A stretch of DNA of 64,000 nucleotides from Virgisporangium aurantiacum (GCF_016863635.1 NZ_BOPG01000012.1:434001-498000), one strand, 5' to 3'; positions 34,818-45,275 are shown, numbered from the stretch's first letter. The notes: a model not told the origin generated them from the sequence alone. Numbers and translations are program-made.

Positions 34818-35434
34818 CCGAACAGTGCCGACCCGTACTTGAGCACAACCGCCAACGCGAGCACGAGCAGCCAGATGGTGACGGCGATCAGGTCGAGATC
34901 GACGTCGATGGCGGCCATCAGCGCGCGCTGCGCCCGCGCGGGCAGGTAGAGGTTGCCGTCGCGGATGTTGACGTGGGTGAGGCTCATGAACACGAACGTC
35001 GTCGACACGGTGACGAGCAGGCACCACGGGCACAGCGCGCCGATGTCGAACATGGACTCGTAGAACAGCCAGTAGGCGAAGAGCAGCCCGAGCGTGTAAA
35101 TCACCTGTGCCGCGAGCATGAACCACCGCGGGAACCGGACGCCGCCCAGGCTCGCGACCGCGATGGTGATGACGACCGGCTCGGCCGCGATGCCCAGGAA
35201 CGCGTTGGGGAACCCGAACAGGTGTGCCTGCCAGGAACCGGCGACGGTACCGCAGCTGATGACCGCGTTGATGTTGCACGAGAGGGTGGCGTCGGGGTCG
35301 GCGGCGAGGTTCACGGCCTCGACCGCGAGGACGAACGAGGCGAGCAGGCTCAGCACCGACGACACGAGCATCGTCCCGAAGATCCAACCGTTGCGGTGAC
35401 GTATCGTCCGCAGCCTGGTCAGCACGTCCGTCAC
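34814..35434 (-). CDS. Vitamin K epoxide reductase (VKOR) family protein
   Basis: 206 residues. Five predicted helices. The loop Cys pair C53/C61 (SCNINAVISC) and the active CPWC (C135, C138) are present, as in bacterial VKOR, which re-oxidises DsbA-like proteins with quinone and so drives disulfide formation outside the membrane. The start overlaps the stop of the DsbA-like gene by 4 bp: the enzyme and its thioredoxin-fold partner are translationally coupled. Confidence 0.93.
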   Translation of the reverse strand: MTDVLTRLRTIRHRNGWIFGTMLVSSVLSLLASFVLAVEAVNLAADPDATLSCNINAVISCGTVAGSWQAHLFGFPNAFLGIAAEPVVITIAVASLGGVRFPRWFMLAAQVIYTLGLLFAYWLFYESMFDIGALCPWCLLVTVSTTFVFMSLTHVNIRDGNLYLPARAQRALMAAIDVDLDLIAVTIWLLVLALAVVLKYGSALFG

Positions 35435-36204
35435 GGCCGGCCCGCCGCGGCCTCGACGGCCCGCGTCAGCGCGCCGGCCGTGTACAGGTCACCGGTGAAG
35501 GCCTTGCCGTTGATGCGCACGGTGGGCGTCCCCGACACGCCGTCGTCGACCGCGGCCGACGTCGCGGCCACGACCCACGGCTCGAACGTCCGGAGCCGGA
35601 AGCGGTCGGTGACCGGTGACGGTACGCCGACGCCCGCGGCCACCGCCGCGATCTCGTCGTCGGTCAGGCCCGGGCCGCCCTCGGCCGGCTGCCGGTCGTA
35701 CAGCGCGCGGTTGACGGCCAGCACCCGGTCCGGCGCCGCGTCGGCGACCGTCGCGACCGCGTTGGCCGAACGCGTCGAGTAGCGGGTTCCGGCCGACAGG
35801 CGGTCCAGGAACGACAGCGGGTGCAGTTCGAGCCGTACGGTGCCGGCCGCGATCAGCCGATCCAGTTCGGCGGCGTTGGCCTTCTCGAACCTGCCACAGT
35901 ACGGGCAGAGATAGTCGAGATAGACCGCGACGGTCACGGGTGCGTTCGCCTGCCCGGTGACGATCGCTCCGGCGGCGGTACCGGAGGACGGAACGACGAC
36001 CGGGCCGGCGGACGTCGTCGTGGCGCCGGGGTCGTCACCGGCGTCGTCGGCCGCCTTGACCACACTCACCACGATCGCGACGACCAGACCGAGGATCACC
36101 ACGCCACCGACGGCGAGCAGGCGCCGACGGACCCGCCGGCGCCGCTCGGCGGCGGCCAGCGCGAGACGGCGCTCGCGGGACCTGGTCCGGGATCGAGTTC
36201 CCAC
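35431..36204 (-). CDS. Membrane-anchored DsbA-like thiol oxidoreductase
   Basis: 257 residues from the GTG at 36204 (GGAAGG about 10 bp upstream; a GTG at 36213 is also possible). Very basic N-terminus (RRRRVRRR), one TM helix (VVILGLVVAIVVSVV) and a thioredoxin-fold domain with the active site LCPYCGRF (C100, C103) and cis-Pro loop GTPTVRING. Introduces disulfides into secreted proteins and is recycled by the adjacent VKOR. The spacer to the divergent Acg gene carries a DosR-type box. Confidence 0.92.
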   Translation of the reverse strand: MGTRSRTRSRERRLALAAAERRRRVRRRLLAVGGVVILGLVVAIVVSVVKAADDAGDDPGATTTSAGPVVVPSSGTAAGAIVTGQANAPVTVAVYLDYLCPYCGRFEKANAAELDRLIAAGTVRLELHPLSFLDRLSAGTRYSTRSANAVATVADAAPDRVLAVNRALYDRQPAEGGPGLTDDEIAAVAAGVGVPSPVTDRFRLRTFEPWVVAATSAAVDDGVSGTPTVRINGKAFTGDLYTAGALTRAVEAAAGRP

Positions 36205-36280
36205 CTGTCGCACCTTCCTGGCGTCATGAACGCATCGGACACGTCCGCACCAGTCTCGTTCCGGCGGGCGCCAGGCACCC

Positions 36281-36295
36281 GGGCACAAGGTCCCG
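36281..36295. promoter_or_regulatory. DosR/DevR-type box
   Basis: GGGCACAAGGTCCCG, read in reverse as CGGGACCTTGTGCCC. Between dsbA-like and Acg genes. Confidence 0.5.
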
Positions 36296-36351
36296 AACCG
36301 ACCGGACGTTCGCCTTTTCCGGCACCGGTTCCGGCCCGACATGCTCGACGC

Positions 36352-37347
36352 ATGAGGAAAGCCGAGGAGTTGACGACCAACAACCGCTCCGGCGATGTCC
36401 TGTCCGCCTGCCTACGCGCGGCCGCCGCCGCACCGTCCATACACAACACCCAGCCGTGGTTGTTCCGCGTCCACGGCCGTCAGGTTTCCGGCGCGGTGAT
36501 CGAGGTCCGCGTCGACCGGAGCAGGCGGCTGGAGGTTCTCGACCCGGACGGCCGGGAAATGTTCGTGAGCGTCGGTGCGGCCGTGTTCAACCTGCGCGTC
36601 GCGCTCGCCGCCGCCGGCTTCGAAACGGCCGTGTACCGGACGCCGGAGAACGACCTGGACATCGCCGCCCGGATCACCGTGGGCGACGCCGAGGCGCCGT
36701 CCGGGGCCGCGCTGTCCCTGCACGCGGCGATCGCCCGCCGCCACACGAACCGGCGGCCGTTCGCCGACCGGCGGATCCCGTTCGGGACGATGGAGGAGTT
36801 GCGCGGCGCCGCCACCGCGGAGCGGGCCAGCCTGCTCGACGTCGGGCCGGACCTGCGTGGCGCCGTACTCAGCCTCACCCGTACCGCCGAGAAGCGGATG
36901 CGGTCGGACCCCGCCTACCTGCGCGAACTGGCAGCGTGGACCAACCCGTCCAGCGTCGGACGGGCCGACGGGCTGCCCCAACACGTCCTCGGCCCGCGCG
37001 ACAAGGACGCGTCGCTGCCGTTGCGCGACCTGGGAATCGGCCTCGGTCTACCGACGGCTCAGGTCGAGTTCGAACCCGACCCGACGCTGGTGCTGCTGTA
37101 CACGCCGGACGACACACGCGGCGACTGGGTCCGGGCGGGTAAGGCCCTGCAACGGATCTGGCTGACCGCCACCGTCCGCCGCCTGGCCCTGACCCCGATG
37201 AGCCAACTGACCGAGATCGCCGCCCTGCGCGACCTCCTGTCGGACTCGGGGACCCGGTACGTGGCCCAGATGGTCATGCGGATCGGCTATCCGCTGTCAC
37301 CGGCGCTGCCGACGCCGCGCCGTCCCCTACCCGACCTGCTCGTCTGA
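36352..37347 (+). CDS. Acg-family nitroreductase-like protein
   Basis: 331 residues; ATG at 36352, no clear ribosome binding site. A full-length Acg/Rv2032-type protein: two nitroreductase halves in one chain, with [14 protein letters not shown] at the N-terminus, [14 protein letters not shown] in the middle and [12 protein letters not shown] near the end. The mycobacterial member sequesters FMN rather than reducing substrates and is among the most strongly DosR-induced proteins. First of a run of Acg, Acg, P-type ATPase genes with spacings of 18 and 4 bp. Confidence 0.9.
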   Translation: MRKAEELTTNNRSGDVLSACLRAAAAAPSIHNTQPWLFRVHGRQVSGAVIEVRVDRSRRLEVLDPDGREMFVSVGAAVFNLRVALAAAGFETAVYRTPENDLDIAARITVGDAEAPSGAALSLHAAIARRHTNRRPFADRRIPFGTMEELRGAATAERASLLDVGPDLRGAVLSLTRTAEKRMRSDPAYLRELAAWTNPSSVGRADGLPQHVLGPRDKDASLPLRDLGIGLGLPTAQVEFEPDPTLVLLYTPDDTRGDWVRAGKALQRIWLTATVRRLALTPMSQLTEIAALRDLLSDSGTRYVAQMVMRIGYPLSPALPTPRRPLPDLLV

Positions 37348-37365
37348 CCCCATGGACGGTGGACC

Positions 37366-38346
37366 ATGACACAGCACACCCGCGCCGAGATCGACCAGCT
37401 GATGGAGGCCTCGCTCGCCGCGCTGCGGGCGCCGTCGATCCTCAACTCCCAGCCGTGGCGGTGGCGCACCCGCGGCCCGGACGTGGAGCTGCAGCTCGAC
37501 CCGGACCGCCGCCTGCCCGGGGTCGACCCGGCCGGTCGGCTGATGATGATGAGCTGCGGCGCCGCCCTGCACCACGCGCTGGCCGCCCTGGCCGGTGCCG
37601 GGTACGCCGGTGACGTCGACCGCCTGCCCGCCGGCGCCCGACCGGACGTGGTCGCCCGCGTGCGGCTCGGCCCCGCGGTCCCGCCCGACCGCTCCGCGTC
37701 CGCGGCCATCAACCGCCGCCGAACCGACCGCCGGCCGTTCGCCGACGTCCCGCCGAGCGACCGCGACCTGAGTGCCCTCCGTGCCGCGGCCCATCGACAC
37801 GGTGTCGCCCTGCAGATCCTGCGTGCCGACCAGGTGGACGCGTTCGCGGACATCGTGGCCCTGGCCGGCGCCGCGGAACGCGAGGTACCGGCGTACACGC
37901 GCGACGTCGCCGAGTGGAGCGATCGCGCACGGACCAGCGGGGACGGGGTGTCGCTCGCCGACGTGTCCGCGTCCGGCCCGTACCGGGTGCCGCCGCGCGA
38001 CTTCGCGCTCGACCGCCGGCCGGGGTTGGATCCCGGCGGCGGAACCGACCGGGGCACCGTCTACGCGGTGCTCGTCACCCGTGGCGAGGACCGCGCCGAC
38101 TGGCTGGCCGCCGGCGAGGCGATGTCCGACGTCTGGCTGACCCTGACCGCACGCGGCCTCGCCGCCTCCCCGATCAGCGAGGTGGTCGAGGTGCCGCAGG
38201 CCGCCGCCGCGCTCCGCCGGTTGCTCGGCTGGACCGGGCACCCGGCGATCGCGTTCCGGATCGGCCGGCCCGGTGATCCGACACCACCGCCTCCGAGCAC
38301 CCGCCGCGCCGGCACCGACGTGGTCGGGCTGCCGGGCGACCCCTGA
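37366..38346 (+). CDS. Acg-family nitroreductase-like protein
   Basis: 326 residues; ATG at 37366. Paralogue of the preceding gene: [44 protein letters not shown] and [13 protein letters not shown]. Expected to bind FMN as a single-chain double nitroreductase fold. Eighteen bp from the previous stop, with no new box, so in the same operon. Confidence 0.9.
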   Translation: MTQHTRAEIDQLMEASLAALRAPSILNSQPWRWRTRGPDVELQLDPDRRLPGVDPAGRLMMMSCGAALHHALAALAGAGYAGDVDRLPAGARPDVVARVRLGPAVPPDRSASAAINRRRTDRRPFADVPPSDRDLSALRAAAHRHGVALQILRADQVDAFADIVALAGAAEREVPAYTRDVAEWSDRARTSGDGVSLADVSASGPYRVPPRDFALDRRPGLDPGGGTDRGTVYAVLVTRGEDRADWLAAGEAMSDVWLTLTARGLAASPISEVVEVPQAAAALRRLLGWTGHPAIAFRIGRPGDPTPPPPSTRRAGTDVVGLPGDP

Positions 38347-38350
38347 GCCG

Positions 38351-40867
38351 ATGGCCACCACGTCCCCGGCCACCCGGAACGGGCTGTCCACCGCCGAGGC
38401 GGCCGCTCGTCGGGTGGAGACCGGTCCGAACGTCCTGCCCGAGCCGGCACCGCCGCGCCTGGCCGCGCGGGTCGGCCGCCAGGTGCGGGATCCGCTGATC
38501 CTGGTGCTGCTGGCCGCGATGGCGGTGACGGCCGCCCTGCGTGACGTGGCCGACCTCGTCGTGATCGGTCTGGTCATCGTTCTCAACACGACCGTCGGTG
38601 TCGTGCAGGAGGTCCGTGCGGACCGTGCCGTCGCGGCGCTGCGGCGGCTCGCCGCACCGACGGCCCGGGTCGTCCGGGACGGCTCGCCGGTGGTCCTTCC
38701 GGCCGCCGAGCTCGTTCCCGGCGACCTCATCCAGGTGCAGGCCGGCGACGTCGTGCCGGCCGACGCGACGCTCACCGAGGCGGTCCGGCTGACCGTGGAC
38801 GAGTCGGCGCTGACCGGCGAATCGGTGCCCGTCCGCAAGAACGCCGAACCGTCCACTGTGGACGAGCTGGCGGCCGGAACCGTGGTGGCGACCGGGCGCG
38901 GCGCCGCAGTGGTCGTCCGCACCGGCCCGGACAGTGCGCTCGGCCGGATCGCGGCACTGGTCGCCGCGACCCCGCACCGCAGCACCCCGCTGCAACGGCG
39001 GCTGGCCGGCCTCGGCCGGACCCTCGCCGTGGCGACCGTGGTGCTGTCCCTCGTCGTGCTCGTCAGCGGACTTCTCCGCGGGTTGCCGCTGGCCGACATG
39101 GTGCTCGCCGCGGTGAGTCTGACGGTGGCGGCGGTACCGGAGTCCCTTCCCGCGGTCGTCACGGTCGCCCTGGCGCTCGGCGCGCGTCGCATGGCCCGCC
39201 GCCACGCGATCGTTCGCCGCCTGCCGGCCGTGGAGACCCTCGGATCGGTGACGGTCATCGCGGCCGACAAGACCGGCACCCTCACCGAGGGCGCGATGTC
39301 CGTCGAGCGGGTGGTGCTGCCCGACGGGACGACGGAGACGCTCACCGGAACCGGATACGAGCCGGTGCCCGTCGTGGATCGCCCGTCGCTTTCCGGAGTG
39401 GGTCTGGCGATGCTGCTGTGCAACGACGCCGACCTGGCCGCACCGCACGGCGACGACGGGCGGTGGAGTGCGGTCGGCGACCTGATGGAGGCCGCCCTGA
39501 TCACCGCGGCCGCCCGGTGCGCGGTGCCGCCGGAGACCCGCAACGCGTATCCACGCGTCGCGGAGATCCCGTTCGACGACACCCGGCTGCGCATGACGAC
39601 CGTGCATGCCCGCCCGGACGGCGGCTTCCTGGTGGCCTCCAAGGGCGCGCCGGAGCGGATGCTCGCCGCCGACGGCCCGCTCCGGATCTCCCCGGAGGTG
39701 CGGAACCGGATGCGCGCCACGGCTCACGAGCTGGGCGCCGACGGATACCGGGTACTGGCCGTCGCCACCCGCCGCACCGACGGGATCCCGCACGATCCCG
39801 AGCGGGATCTCGACCTGTTGGGTCTGGTGGCGCTCATCGACCCGGTCCGGGCCGAGGCCGGCCCGGCGGTGGCGGAGATCGGGCGCGCCGGCATCAGGCT
39901 GATGCTCGTCACCGGCGACCACCCGGCCACCGCCGCCACGATCGCCGGCCGGGTCGGCCTGCCCGCCCAACGGGTCATCACCGGAGACAGGCTCCCCGAG
40001 GGCCCGCTTCCGGCCGCGCAGGTGTTCGCCCGCATCAGGCCCGAGCAGAAGCTCAGCATCGTGCGCGCCCTGCAGCAGGCCGGTGAGGTGGTGGCGATGA
40101 CCGGTGACGGCGTCAACGACGCGCCGGCGCTGCGGGCCGCGGACATCGGCGTCGCGATGGGCCGTGGCGGCACCGAGGCCGCCCGGCAGGCCGGCGACCT
40201 GGTGCTCGCCGACGACAACATCGCCACCGTCGCCGCCGCCGTCGAGGAAGGGCGGCGCATCTACACCAACATCCGCCGGTTCCTCACCTACGCGCTGTCC
40301 GGCGGACTCGCCGAGGTCGCGGTGATGCTGATCGGACCGTTCCTGGGCCTCGCCGTTCCGCTGCTTCCCGCCCAGATCCTCTGGATCAACATGCTCACGC
40401 ACGGGCTGCCCGGCGTGGCGCTGGGGGCCGAACCCGCCGAACGGGCCGCGATGGACCGTCCACCACGGACACCCGACGAGGCGATCCTCGGCGACGGCCT
40501 GGCCGGCCGGGTGCTCGTCACCGGCAGCATGATCACAGCCGTCGCCCTCACCGCCGCCACCGTCGCACAGGCGAACGGACGGCCGTGGCAGTCGGTGCTG
40601 TTCACCGTCCTCGGGCTCGCCCAACTCGGGGTGGCGCTCGCCATCCGCAGGCAAGGGCGGCGCAACCACAGCCTCGACCTCGCCGTCGCGTCGTCGCTGA
40701 TCCTGCAACTCGGCGGCGTGTGGCTGGAACCGTTGCGGAGCCTCCTCGGCACGGCCACCCTGTCGCTGACCGACGTCGCGCTATGCGCCGTGGCGGCCGC
40801 GGTGCCGGGACTGGCGATCGTCGTTTACACCAGGTTCGCAGCGGCGCCCCTACGTTCGGCCGAATGA
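38351..40867 (+). CDS. Cation-transporting P-type ATPase (CtpF-like, PMCA/SERCA type)
   Basis: 838 residues; ATG at 38351, 4 bp after the Acg stop. N-terminal cation ATPase domain ([19 protein letters not shown]), actuator loop LTGESVPV, phosphorylation site DKTGTLTEG (Asp near 306), nucleotide-binding KGAPERML, hinge [11 protein letters not shown] and about ten membrane helices, with PES in helix 4 ([11 protein letters not shown]) as in Ca2+-type pumps. Mycobacterial CtpF is a DosR-regulon Ca2+ exporter; the operon with Acg genes supports the same role here. Confidence 0.9.
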   Translation: MATTSPATRNGLSTAEAAARRVETGPNVLPEPAPPRLAARVGRQVRDPLILVLLAAMAVTAALRDVADLVVIGLVIVLNTTVGVVQEVRADRAVAALRRLAAPTARVVRDGSPVVLPAAELVPGDLIQVQAGDVVPADATLTEAVRLTVDESALTGESVPVRKNAEPSTVDELAAGTVVATGRGAAVVVRTGPDSALGRIAALVAATPHRSTPLQRRLAGLGRTLAVATVVLSLVVLVSGLLRGLPLADMVLAAVSLTVAAVPESLPAVVTVALALGARRMARRHAIVRRLPAVETLGSVTVIAADKTGTLTEGAMSVERVVLPDGTTETLTGTGYEPVPVVDRPSLSGVGLAMLLCNDADLAAPHGDDGRWSAVGDLMEAALITAAARCAVPPETRNAYPRVAEIPFDDTRLRMTTVHARPDGGFLVASKGAPERMLAADGPLRISPEVRNRMRATAHELGADGYRVLAVATRRTDGIPHDPERDLDLLGLVALIDPVRAEAGPAVAEIGRAGIRLMLVTGDHPATAATIAGRVGLPAQRVITGDRLPEGPLPAAQVFARIRPEQKLSIVRALQQAGEVVAMTGDGVNDAPALRAADIGVAMGRGGTEAARQAGDLVLADDNIATVAAAVEEGRRIYTNIRRFLTYALSGGLAEVAVMLIGPFLGLAVPLLPAQILWINMLTHGLPGVALGAEPAERAAMDRPPRTPDEAILGDGLAGRVLVTGSMITAVALTAATVAQANGRPWQSVLFTVLGLAQLGVALAIRRQGRRNHSLDLAVASSLILQLGGVWLEPLRSLLGTATLSLTDVALCAVAAAVPGLAIVVYTRFAAAPLRSAE
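38851..38863. repeat. Dispersed 13-bp palindrome GTCCACNGTGGAC
   Basis: Exact copy inside the P-type ATPase gene; it encodes STVD using the rare codon ACT. Confidence 0.6.
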
Positions 40868-42534
40868 GACTGCTGTACGGCATCGCCGTTCTGGTCATTG
40901 CCGCCGGCGTGACCGCGTGCACCACCGACGACGATCCCCCGGCGACCAGCGCGAGCAGCTGTCCCGGCGCGCTGGGCGCGGCGTTCGACGCGTGGGGCCG
41001 GGCCGGGTTCAGCGGCACCGTCGCCGTCTCGACGGCCGGCCGGTTCGACTGTCTCGCCGGCTACGGGTCGGCGAACGACGCCACCGGCGCGCGGAACACG
41101 GCCGACACGGTCTACGCCATCGGCTCGGTCACCAAGGCGTTCACGGCGGCGAGCGTCCTGAAGCTCGCCGACGAGCGCAAGCTCTCCCTCGACGACCGGA
41201 TCGGCACGCTCGTCCCGGCGGTCACCGGTCCGGTCTCACAAGCGACGGTGCGGCAGGTGCTCCTGCACACCAGCGGCATCCGCGGCTCGATCGGCGCCGA
41301 CCGCCAGCCGTTGAGCCGCGACGAGGCGATCGCCGCGATCAACCGGCTCGAACTCGCGTTCCCGCCGGGCACCGACGACGCGTACAGCAACGCCGGCTAC
41401 ACGCTGCTCGCGATCGTCGTCGAGGCCGTGTCCGGAAAGAGCTACCGGGACTACACGGCGTCGACGACGCTGGGTCTGGCCGGAAAAACGCTGGGTGGAT
41501 TCTGGGACGGCCAGCCGGCCGCACCCGGTCCCCGCGCACTCGGGTACCTCGACGGCGGCGAGCCGGGCCCGGCCGGCGACTTCGCGGGACCGTACTGGGC
41601 GACCGACGGCAACGGCGCCCTCGCCATGACCACCCGCGAACTGGCGACCTGGACCCGAGCGCTGTTCACCGGCGCGCTGCTGTCGCCGGAGTCCACGAAG
41701 AGCGTCGCCGCGCCCGCGTTCGACGTCGGGGACGGGCGGGCGCACACGCTGGGCGGGATGGTCGTGTTCGACGCCGCTGTCTACGGGAAGCCGTTCGTGG
41801 GAATGGCCGGCGGTGGCGGCGACGTCGGCCACAACGTCGTCGCGGTGTGGATCCCCGAGCAGGACCGGGTGGTCGCGGTCGCCTCGAACCGGCCGGTGCT
41901 GACGGCGGAGAAGCTGTTGTCCGCGACGATCGCGGCACTGGTGACCGGTGCGGCGCTGCCGACCCCGTCGGCACCGGCGGGCACCGCCGATCTCGCGAAA
42001 GCGGTCGGCACGTACCGGCTCGACTCCGGCGGCACGCTGCGGGTGAGCACACCGGACAACCGCCCGACGATCACCGCGGACGGCGCCGACGCGGTCGCGG
42101 CGCTGTTCCCGCCCCGCGGGCGCTTCTCCGTCGAGGGGTTCCGCGCGCACGAGGACCGGGTGCGGGCGCTGCTGGCCGGGCAGACCAGGGAGGGCCGGGA
42201 GGAACGCGAGGCGCTCGAGGACGAGCACGGGAAGATCTCGGGCGTCACCGTCGCCGGGACGATCGTGGCCGACGGGGAGATGCGCACCTACGTCACCGTG
42301 ACCTTCAAAACGAAAACCGTGCTGGGCTGGTACGCGCTGGACGACCACGGCGGCATCCAGGGGGTGGAACTGCCGACGCCGCCACCGGCGTTGGTCCTCG
42401 TCCCGGTCGGCGCCGACCGGTACCGTCCGGACGACCCGACCGGCACAGGTCCCGACGTGACGATCGGGTTCGGCACCGACCACCTGACCGTCACCACACC
42501 GGCCGGAAACCTGATCGCCCGGCGAACCGGCTGA
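40864..42534 (+). CDS. Lipoprotein serine hydrolase (beta-lactamase/PBP class C fold)
   Basis: 556 residues; ATG overlaps the ATPase stop (ATGA). Lipoprotein signal with lipobox VTAC (Cys near 19). Catalytic SVTK (S88, K91) and YSN (Y177) motifs of the class C beta-lactamase/DD-peptidase-like family, and a GGGGDVGHN stretch where the KTG-like strand should be. The C-terminal 170 residues form a separate beta-rich domain. An extracytoplasmic esterase or peptidase of unknown substrate, coupled to a P-type ATPase upstream and a two-component system downstream. Confidence 0.87.
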   Translation: MRLLYGIAVLVIAAGVTACTTDDDPPATSASSCPGALGAAFDAWGRAGFSGTVAVSTAGRFDCLAGYGSANDATGARNTADTVYAIGSVTKAFTAASVLKLADERKLSLDDRIGTLVPAVTGPVSQATVRQVLLHTSGIRGSIGADRQPLSRDEAIAAINRLELAFPPGTDDAYSNAGYTLLAIVVEAVSGKSYRDYTASTTLGLAGKTLGGFWDGQPAAPGPRALGYLDGGEPGPAGDFAGPYWATDGNGALAMTTRELATWTRALFTGALLSPESTKSVAAPAFDVGDGRAHTLGGMVVFDAAVYGKPFVGMAGGGGDVGHNVVAVWIPEQDRVVAVASNRPVLTAEKLLSATIAALVTGAALPTPSAPAGTADLAKAVGTYRLDSGGTLRVSTPDNRPTITADGADAVAALFPPRGRFSVEGFRAHEDRVRALLAGQTREGREEREALEDEHGKISGVTVAGTIVADGEMRTYVTVTFKTKTVLGWYALDDHGGIQGVELPTPPPALVLVPVGADRYRPDDPTGTGPDVTIGFGTDHLTVTTPAGNLIARRTG

Positions 42535-42544
42535 GGAGCCCACC

Positions 42545-43216
42545 GTGCGCATCCTGCTCGTCGAGGACGACCACGACCTGGCCGAGATCGTCGCGCTCGG
42601 CCTGCGCAACGAGTCGTACGCGGTCGACGTCGCCGGCACGTACGCCACCGCCGAGGAACTGCTCGCGACCACGAGCTACGACGTGGCGTGCGTCGACCTG
42701 GGCCTGCCGGACGGGGACGGGCTCGACCTCGTCCGGCGGGCCGGCCGCGACGGTCACCTGCGCCGGCCCCGGCGGTGCCTCGTGCTGACCGCCCGCGACG
42801 CGGTGGCCGACCGGGTCGGCGGGCTCGACGCGGGCGCCGACGACTACCTCGTGAAGCCGTTCCACTTCGCCGAACTGCTGGCCCGGCTGCGGGCGTTGGG
42901 GCGGCGCGACGGCGAGCACGGCACGACGCTGCGGGCCGGTGAGCTGACGCTCGACCTCACCGGTCACCGCGCCTGGCGGTCCGAAAGGCCGTTGACCCTG
43001 ACGGCGCGGGAGTTCTCGCTCCTGCGGTACTTCATGCACCACCCCGGGCAGGTGCTGTCGGCCGAGGATCTGCTCGAACACGTCTGGGACGCCAACGCCA
43101 ACCCGTTCACCGCGTCGGTCCGGGTGATCCTGAGCCGGTTGCGGCGCAAGCTCGGCGACCCGCCGCTGATCGTGACGGTCACCGGTGTCGGTTACCAGTT
43201 GGAGGTGACGCCGTGA
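42545..43216 (+). CDS. OmpR/PhoB-family response regulator
   Basis: 223 residues; GTG at 42545 with GAGGAG 6 bp upstream. Receiver domain (VEDDHD acidic pair, phospho-Asp in VACVDLGLPDGDG, Lys in LVKPFHF) and a winged-helix output domain (TLTAREFSLLRYF, SVRVILSRLRRKLG). It overlaps the cognate kinase by 4 bp (GTGA). Probable regulator of a cell-envelope function together with the serine hydrolase upstream. Confidence 0.93.
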   Translation: MRILLVEDDHDLAEIVALGLRNESYAVDVAGTYATAEELLATTSYDVACVDLGLPDGDGLDLVRRAGRDGHLRRPRRCLVLTARDAVADRVGGLDAGADDYLVKPFHFAELLARLRALGRRDGEHGTTLRAGELTLDLTGHRAWRSERPLTLTAREFSLLRYFMHHPGQVLSAEDLLEHVWDANANPFTASVRVILSRLRRKLGDPPLIVTVTGVGYQLEVTP

Positions 43217-44253
43217 GGGCGTCGCTACGCGTCCGCTTGACCCTGCTGGGTTTCGTCGCGATCTACGCGCCGGTGCTGCTGGTGTTCGGCGTCGACGTCG
43301 CCACCGACGTCGACACCGACGTGGGCGCGGGCGGGATGCCCACGATCGACCACGCGTCGCAGGGCCCGTTCACGTGGACCGTCCTCGCGCTCGGCCCGGT
43401 CGCCGCAGGCCTCGCCTGGTGGTGGGCCGGCCGCGCGGTGCGCCCGATCGACCGGGTCCGGAAGGTCGCCGAGGACATCGAGGCCACCGACCTGAGCCGG
43501 CGCATCGGCCTCGACCGGGGACCGACCGAACTGGTCGCGCTCGCCGCCAGCTTCGACGCGATGCTGGCCCGGCTCGACGACGCCGCCGAGACGCAGCGGC
43601 GGCTGATCGAGGAGGCCAGCCACGAGCTGCGGGTGCCGCTGGCCGTGCTGATGAGCAACGCCGAGGTGCTGCTCGCGCACCCCCGGCCGACCCTGGAGGT
43701 GTACCGGGCCGGGCTGGAGCGCACCCGCACCGCCGCCGTACGGCTCCAGACCACGATCGAGGAACTGCTGGTGGACGCGCGCGGCCGCGCCCGGCGGATG
43801 ACGCGGGCGCCCGCCGACGTCGCGGCACTGGTCCACGACGTCGTGGCCGACGCGGCCGGGCTCGCCGAGGCGAACGGTATCCGGCTGACCGCACCGGCCG
43901 ACCCGTCCCCGGCGGTCTGCCCGGTCGACGAGCCGACGGTGCGGCGGGCGATCGCGAACCTCGTCGACAACGCCGTCCGTTACGCCCCGGCGGGCTCGGC
44001 CGTCGACGTGGCCATCGAGACGACCGACGACGAGGTGGCTGTCGTGGTCACCGACCACGGCCCCGGCATCCCACCCGACCAGCAGGACCGGGTGTTCCAA
44101 CGGTTCTGGCGCGGGCGCGCCGACACCCGGGGCACCGGCCTCGGCCTGCCCATCGCCAACCAGGTGGCGCTGGCGCACGGTGGCGAACTGACGCTCCGCT
44201 CGCCAGGCCCGGCCGGCGACGGGTGCGTCTTCCGGCTTTCCCTGCGCCGCTGA
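43213..44253 (+). CDS. Membrane sensor histidine kinase
   Basis: 346 residues. Two TM helices (8-28 and about 55-75) flank a short extracytoplasmic loop of about 30 residues rich in Asp (DVATDVDTDVGAG), then HAMP (AVRPIDRVRKVAEDIEATDLSRRI), HisKA (EEASHELRVPLAVL) and HATPase (NLVDNAVRYA, DHGPGIP, GTGLGLPIAN). The Asp-rich loop could bind a metal such as Ca2+ or Mg2+, which would fit the adjacent P-type ATPase, but that is inference. Last intact gene before a 2-kb decayed region. Confidence 0.92.
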   Translation: MRASLRVRLTLLGFVAIYAPVLLVFGVDVATDVDTDVGAGGMPTIDHASQGPFTWTVLALGPVAAGLAWWWAGRAVRPIDRVRKVAEDIEATDLSRRIGLDRGPTELVALAASFDAMLARLDDAAETQRRLIEEASHELRVPLAVLMSNAEVLLAHPRPTLEVYRAGLERTRTAAVRLQTTIEELLVDARGRARRMTRAPADVAALVHDVVADAAGLAEANGIRLTAPADPSPAVCPVDEPTVRRAIANLVDNAVRYAPAGSAVDVAIETTDDEVAVVVTDHGPGIPPDQQDRVFQRFWRGRADTRGTGLGLPIANQVALAHGGELTLRSPGPAGDGCVFRLSLRR

Positions 44254-44391
44254 CGGCGACTCACGTCGCGTGGACCGTCGACGCCGCCACCGACACCGGC
44301 GTGGGCGGCTCGCCCGCTGGGGTCGAAGGGGTTCACGCCAACCGATGGCCCAACCGGCACCCAACTGCCGGTGGGCGGGTACCCAACTGAC

Positions 44392-44435
44392 CCCAACTGA
44401 CCCAACCGGTCGCGGATCCAGTTGGGTCAGTTGGG
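44392..44435. repeat. Long hairpin built from CAGTTGGG/CCCAACTG words
   Basis: Perfect 15-bp stem with a 14-nt loop, 140 bp after the kinase stop. The same CAGTTGG word recurs at 44370, 45210 and in tandem at 45276-45315. Could terminate the kinase operon or be an element of a former replication or transfer origin. Confidence 0.6.
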
Positions 44436-44571
44436 TAGTTGGGTGCTCAACGGGCAGGCCCGACCCCCCGGTCACAGACCGGTTGAGCCATGAACCGGCC
44501 GGCGGTCACCTGGTCGGGCGCCAGCACCGGTAGGTGACCGGTGCGGTCCCGGCCGGTCGACCCGCGTGACC

Positions 44572-44773
44572 GGTACCGCGGTCGGCGGGCGCGCCGGTCA
44601 CCGGACCGGTTCCGTGACCGGTCCCGGCGGTACCGGCGGCGGCCTGGGCGGTATCGCGGCGGTCCCGTGGCGGTCCTGCCGCGGTACCGCCAAGCGACGG
44701 TCCGGGTGGGAACCGGTACCGGACCGCGGTTCGGCCGGACCGGCTCCTGCCCGGTCATTGCCGCACCGGTACC
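44572..44773. repeat. Cluster of five GGTACC palindromes in degenerate GACCGGTNCCG repeats
   Basis: GGTACC at 44572, 44629, 44683, 44715 and 44768, embedded in imperfect direct repeats of GTGACCGGTNCCG type through 44530-44775. No credible ORF. Far denser than chance for a hexamer in GC-rich DNA. Function unknown. Confidence 0.6.
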
Positions 44774-45126
44774 GGCGTCGGACCGGCGGTGAAGGCGGCG
44801 ACGACGTCGTCCCGGTAGTCGGTCCACGCCGGGTAGAGGTAGTGGTCGCAGGAATCGGCGTGCACCCGGCCCGACCGCCAGAGCAGATTCAGGTGCTGGG
44901 ACTCCCCGTGCGTCCACCCGCACGGCCGCACCGCGACGCCCTCGGCCGGCCGCAGCACGGCTGCCCGGTCCAGCAGCTGGCGTCGCCGGTGCGGTTCCGC
45001 CTCGGCGAACCGGTCGAACGACCCACGGCAGCACGACGCAGGCGGCGCCGTCGATGATCGCGACCGTGTCGCCGACCGCGACCCCGGCACCCGCACCGGC
45101 AGACCCCCATCCGCCAGCGCCACCAC
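44755..45126 (-). pseudogene. Possible degraded gene, unknown family
   Basis: A 123-codon stretch whose second half looks protein-like (FDRFAEAEPHRRRQLLDRAA, then LRPAEGVAVRPCGWTHGESQ, DHYLYPAWTDYRDDVVAAF). The first half reads better in the next frame (VAVGDTVAIIDGAACVVLPW), which suggests two compensating frameshifts. I do not recognise the family. It could instead be a chance ORF. Confidence 0.3.
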
Positions 45127-45275
45127 GGCCCGGTGCTGACGCCAGGCATCCTCATGCGGTCACATCGAGGATTACCACAAGCCGGGCTCGCAACCAGCCG
45201 CCACTCAACTGACCAGTTGGGTGACCGTTGGTCGTTGACCGATACGCCGCCGCTCCGGGCACCTAACCCGCGGCG

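Noticed and set aside
38174..40708. Minus-strand ORF of 844 codons opposite the P-type ATPase
   Set aside because: GC-skew shadow frame; the plus strand has all P-type ATPase motifs.
44320..44336. DosR-type box after the kinase gene (GGGGTCGAAGGGGTTC)
   Set aside because: Lacks the conserved GAC/GTC steps; no gene downstream.
44392..44435. Calling the 15-bp hairpin a plain terminator of the kinase operon
   Set aside because: Possible, but its sequence words recur in the 45.2-kb tandem repeats, so it is listed as a repeat element instead.
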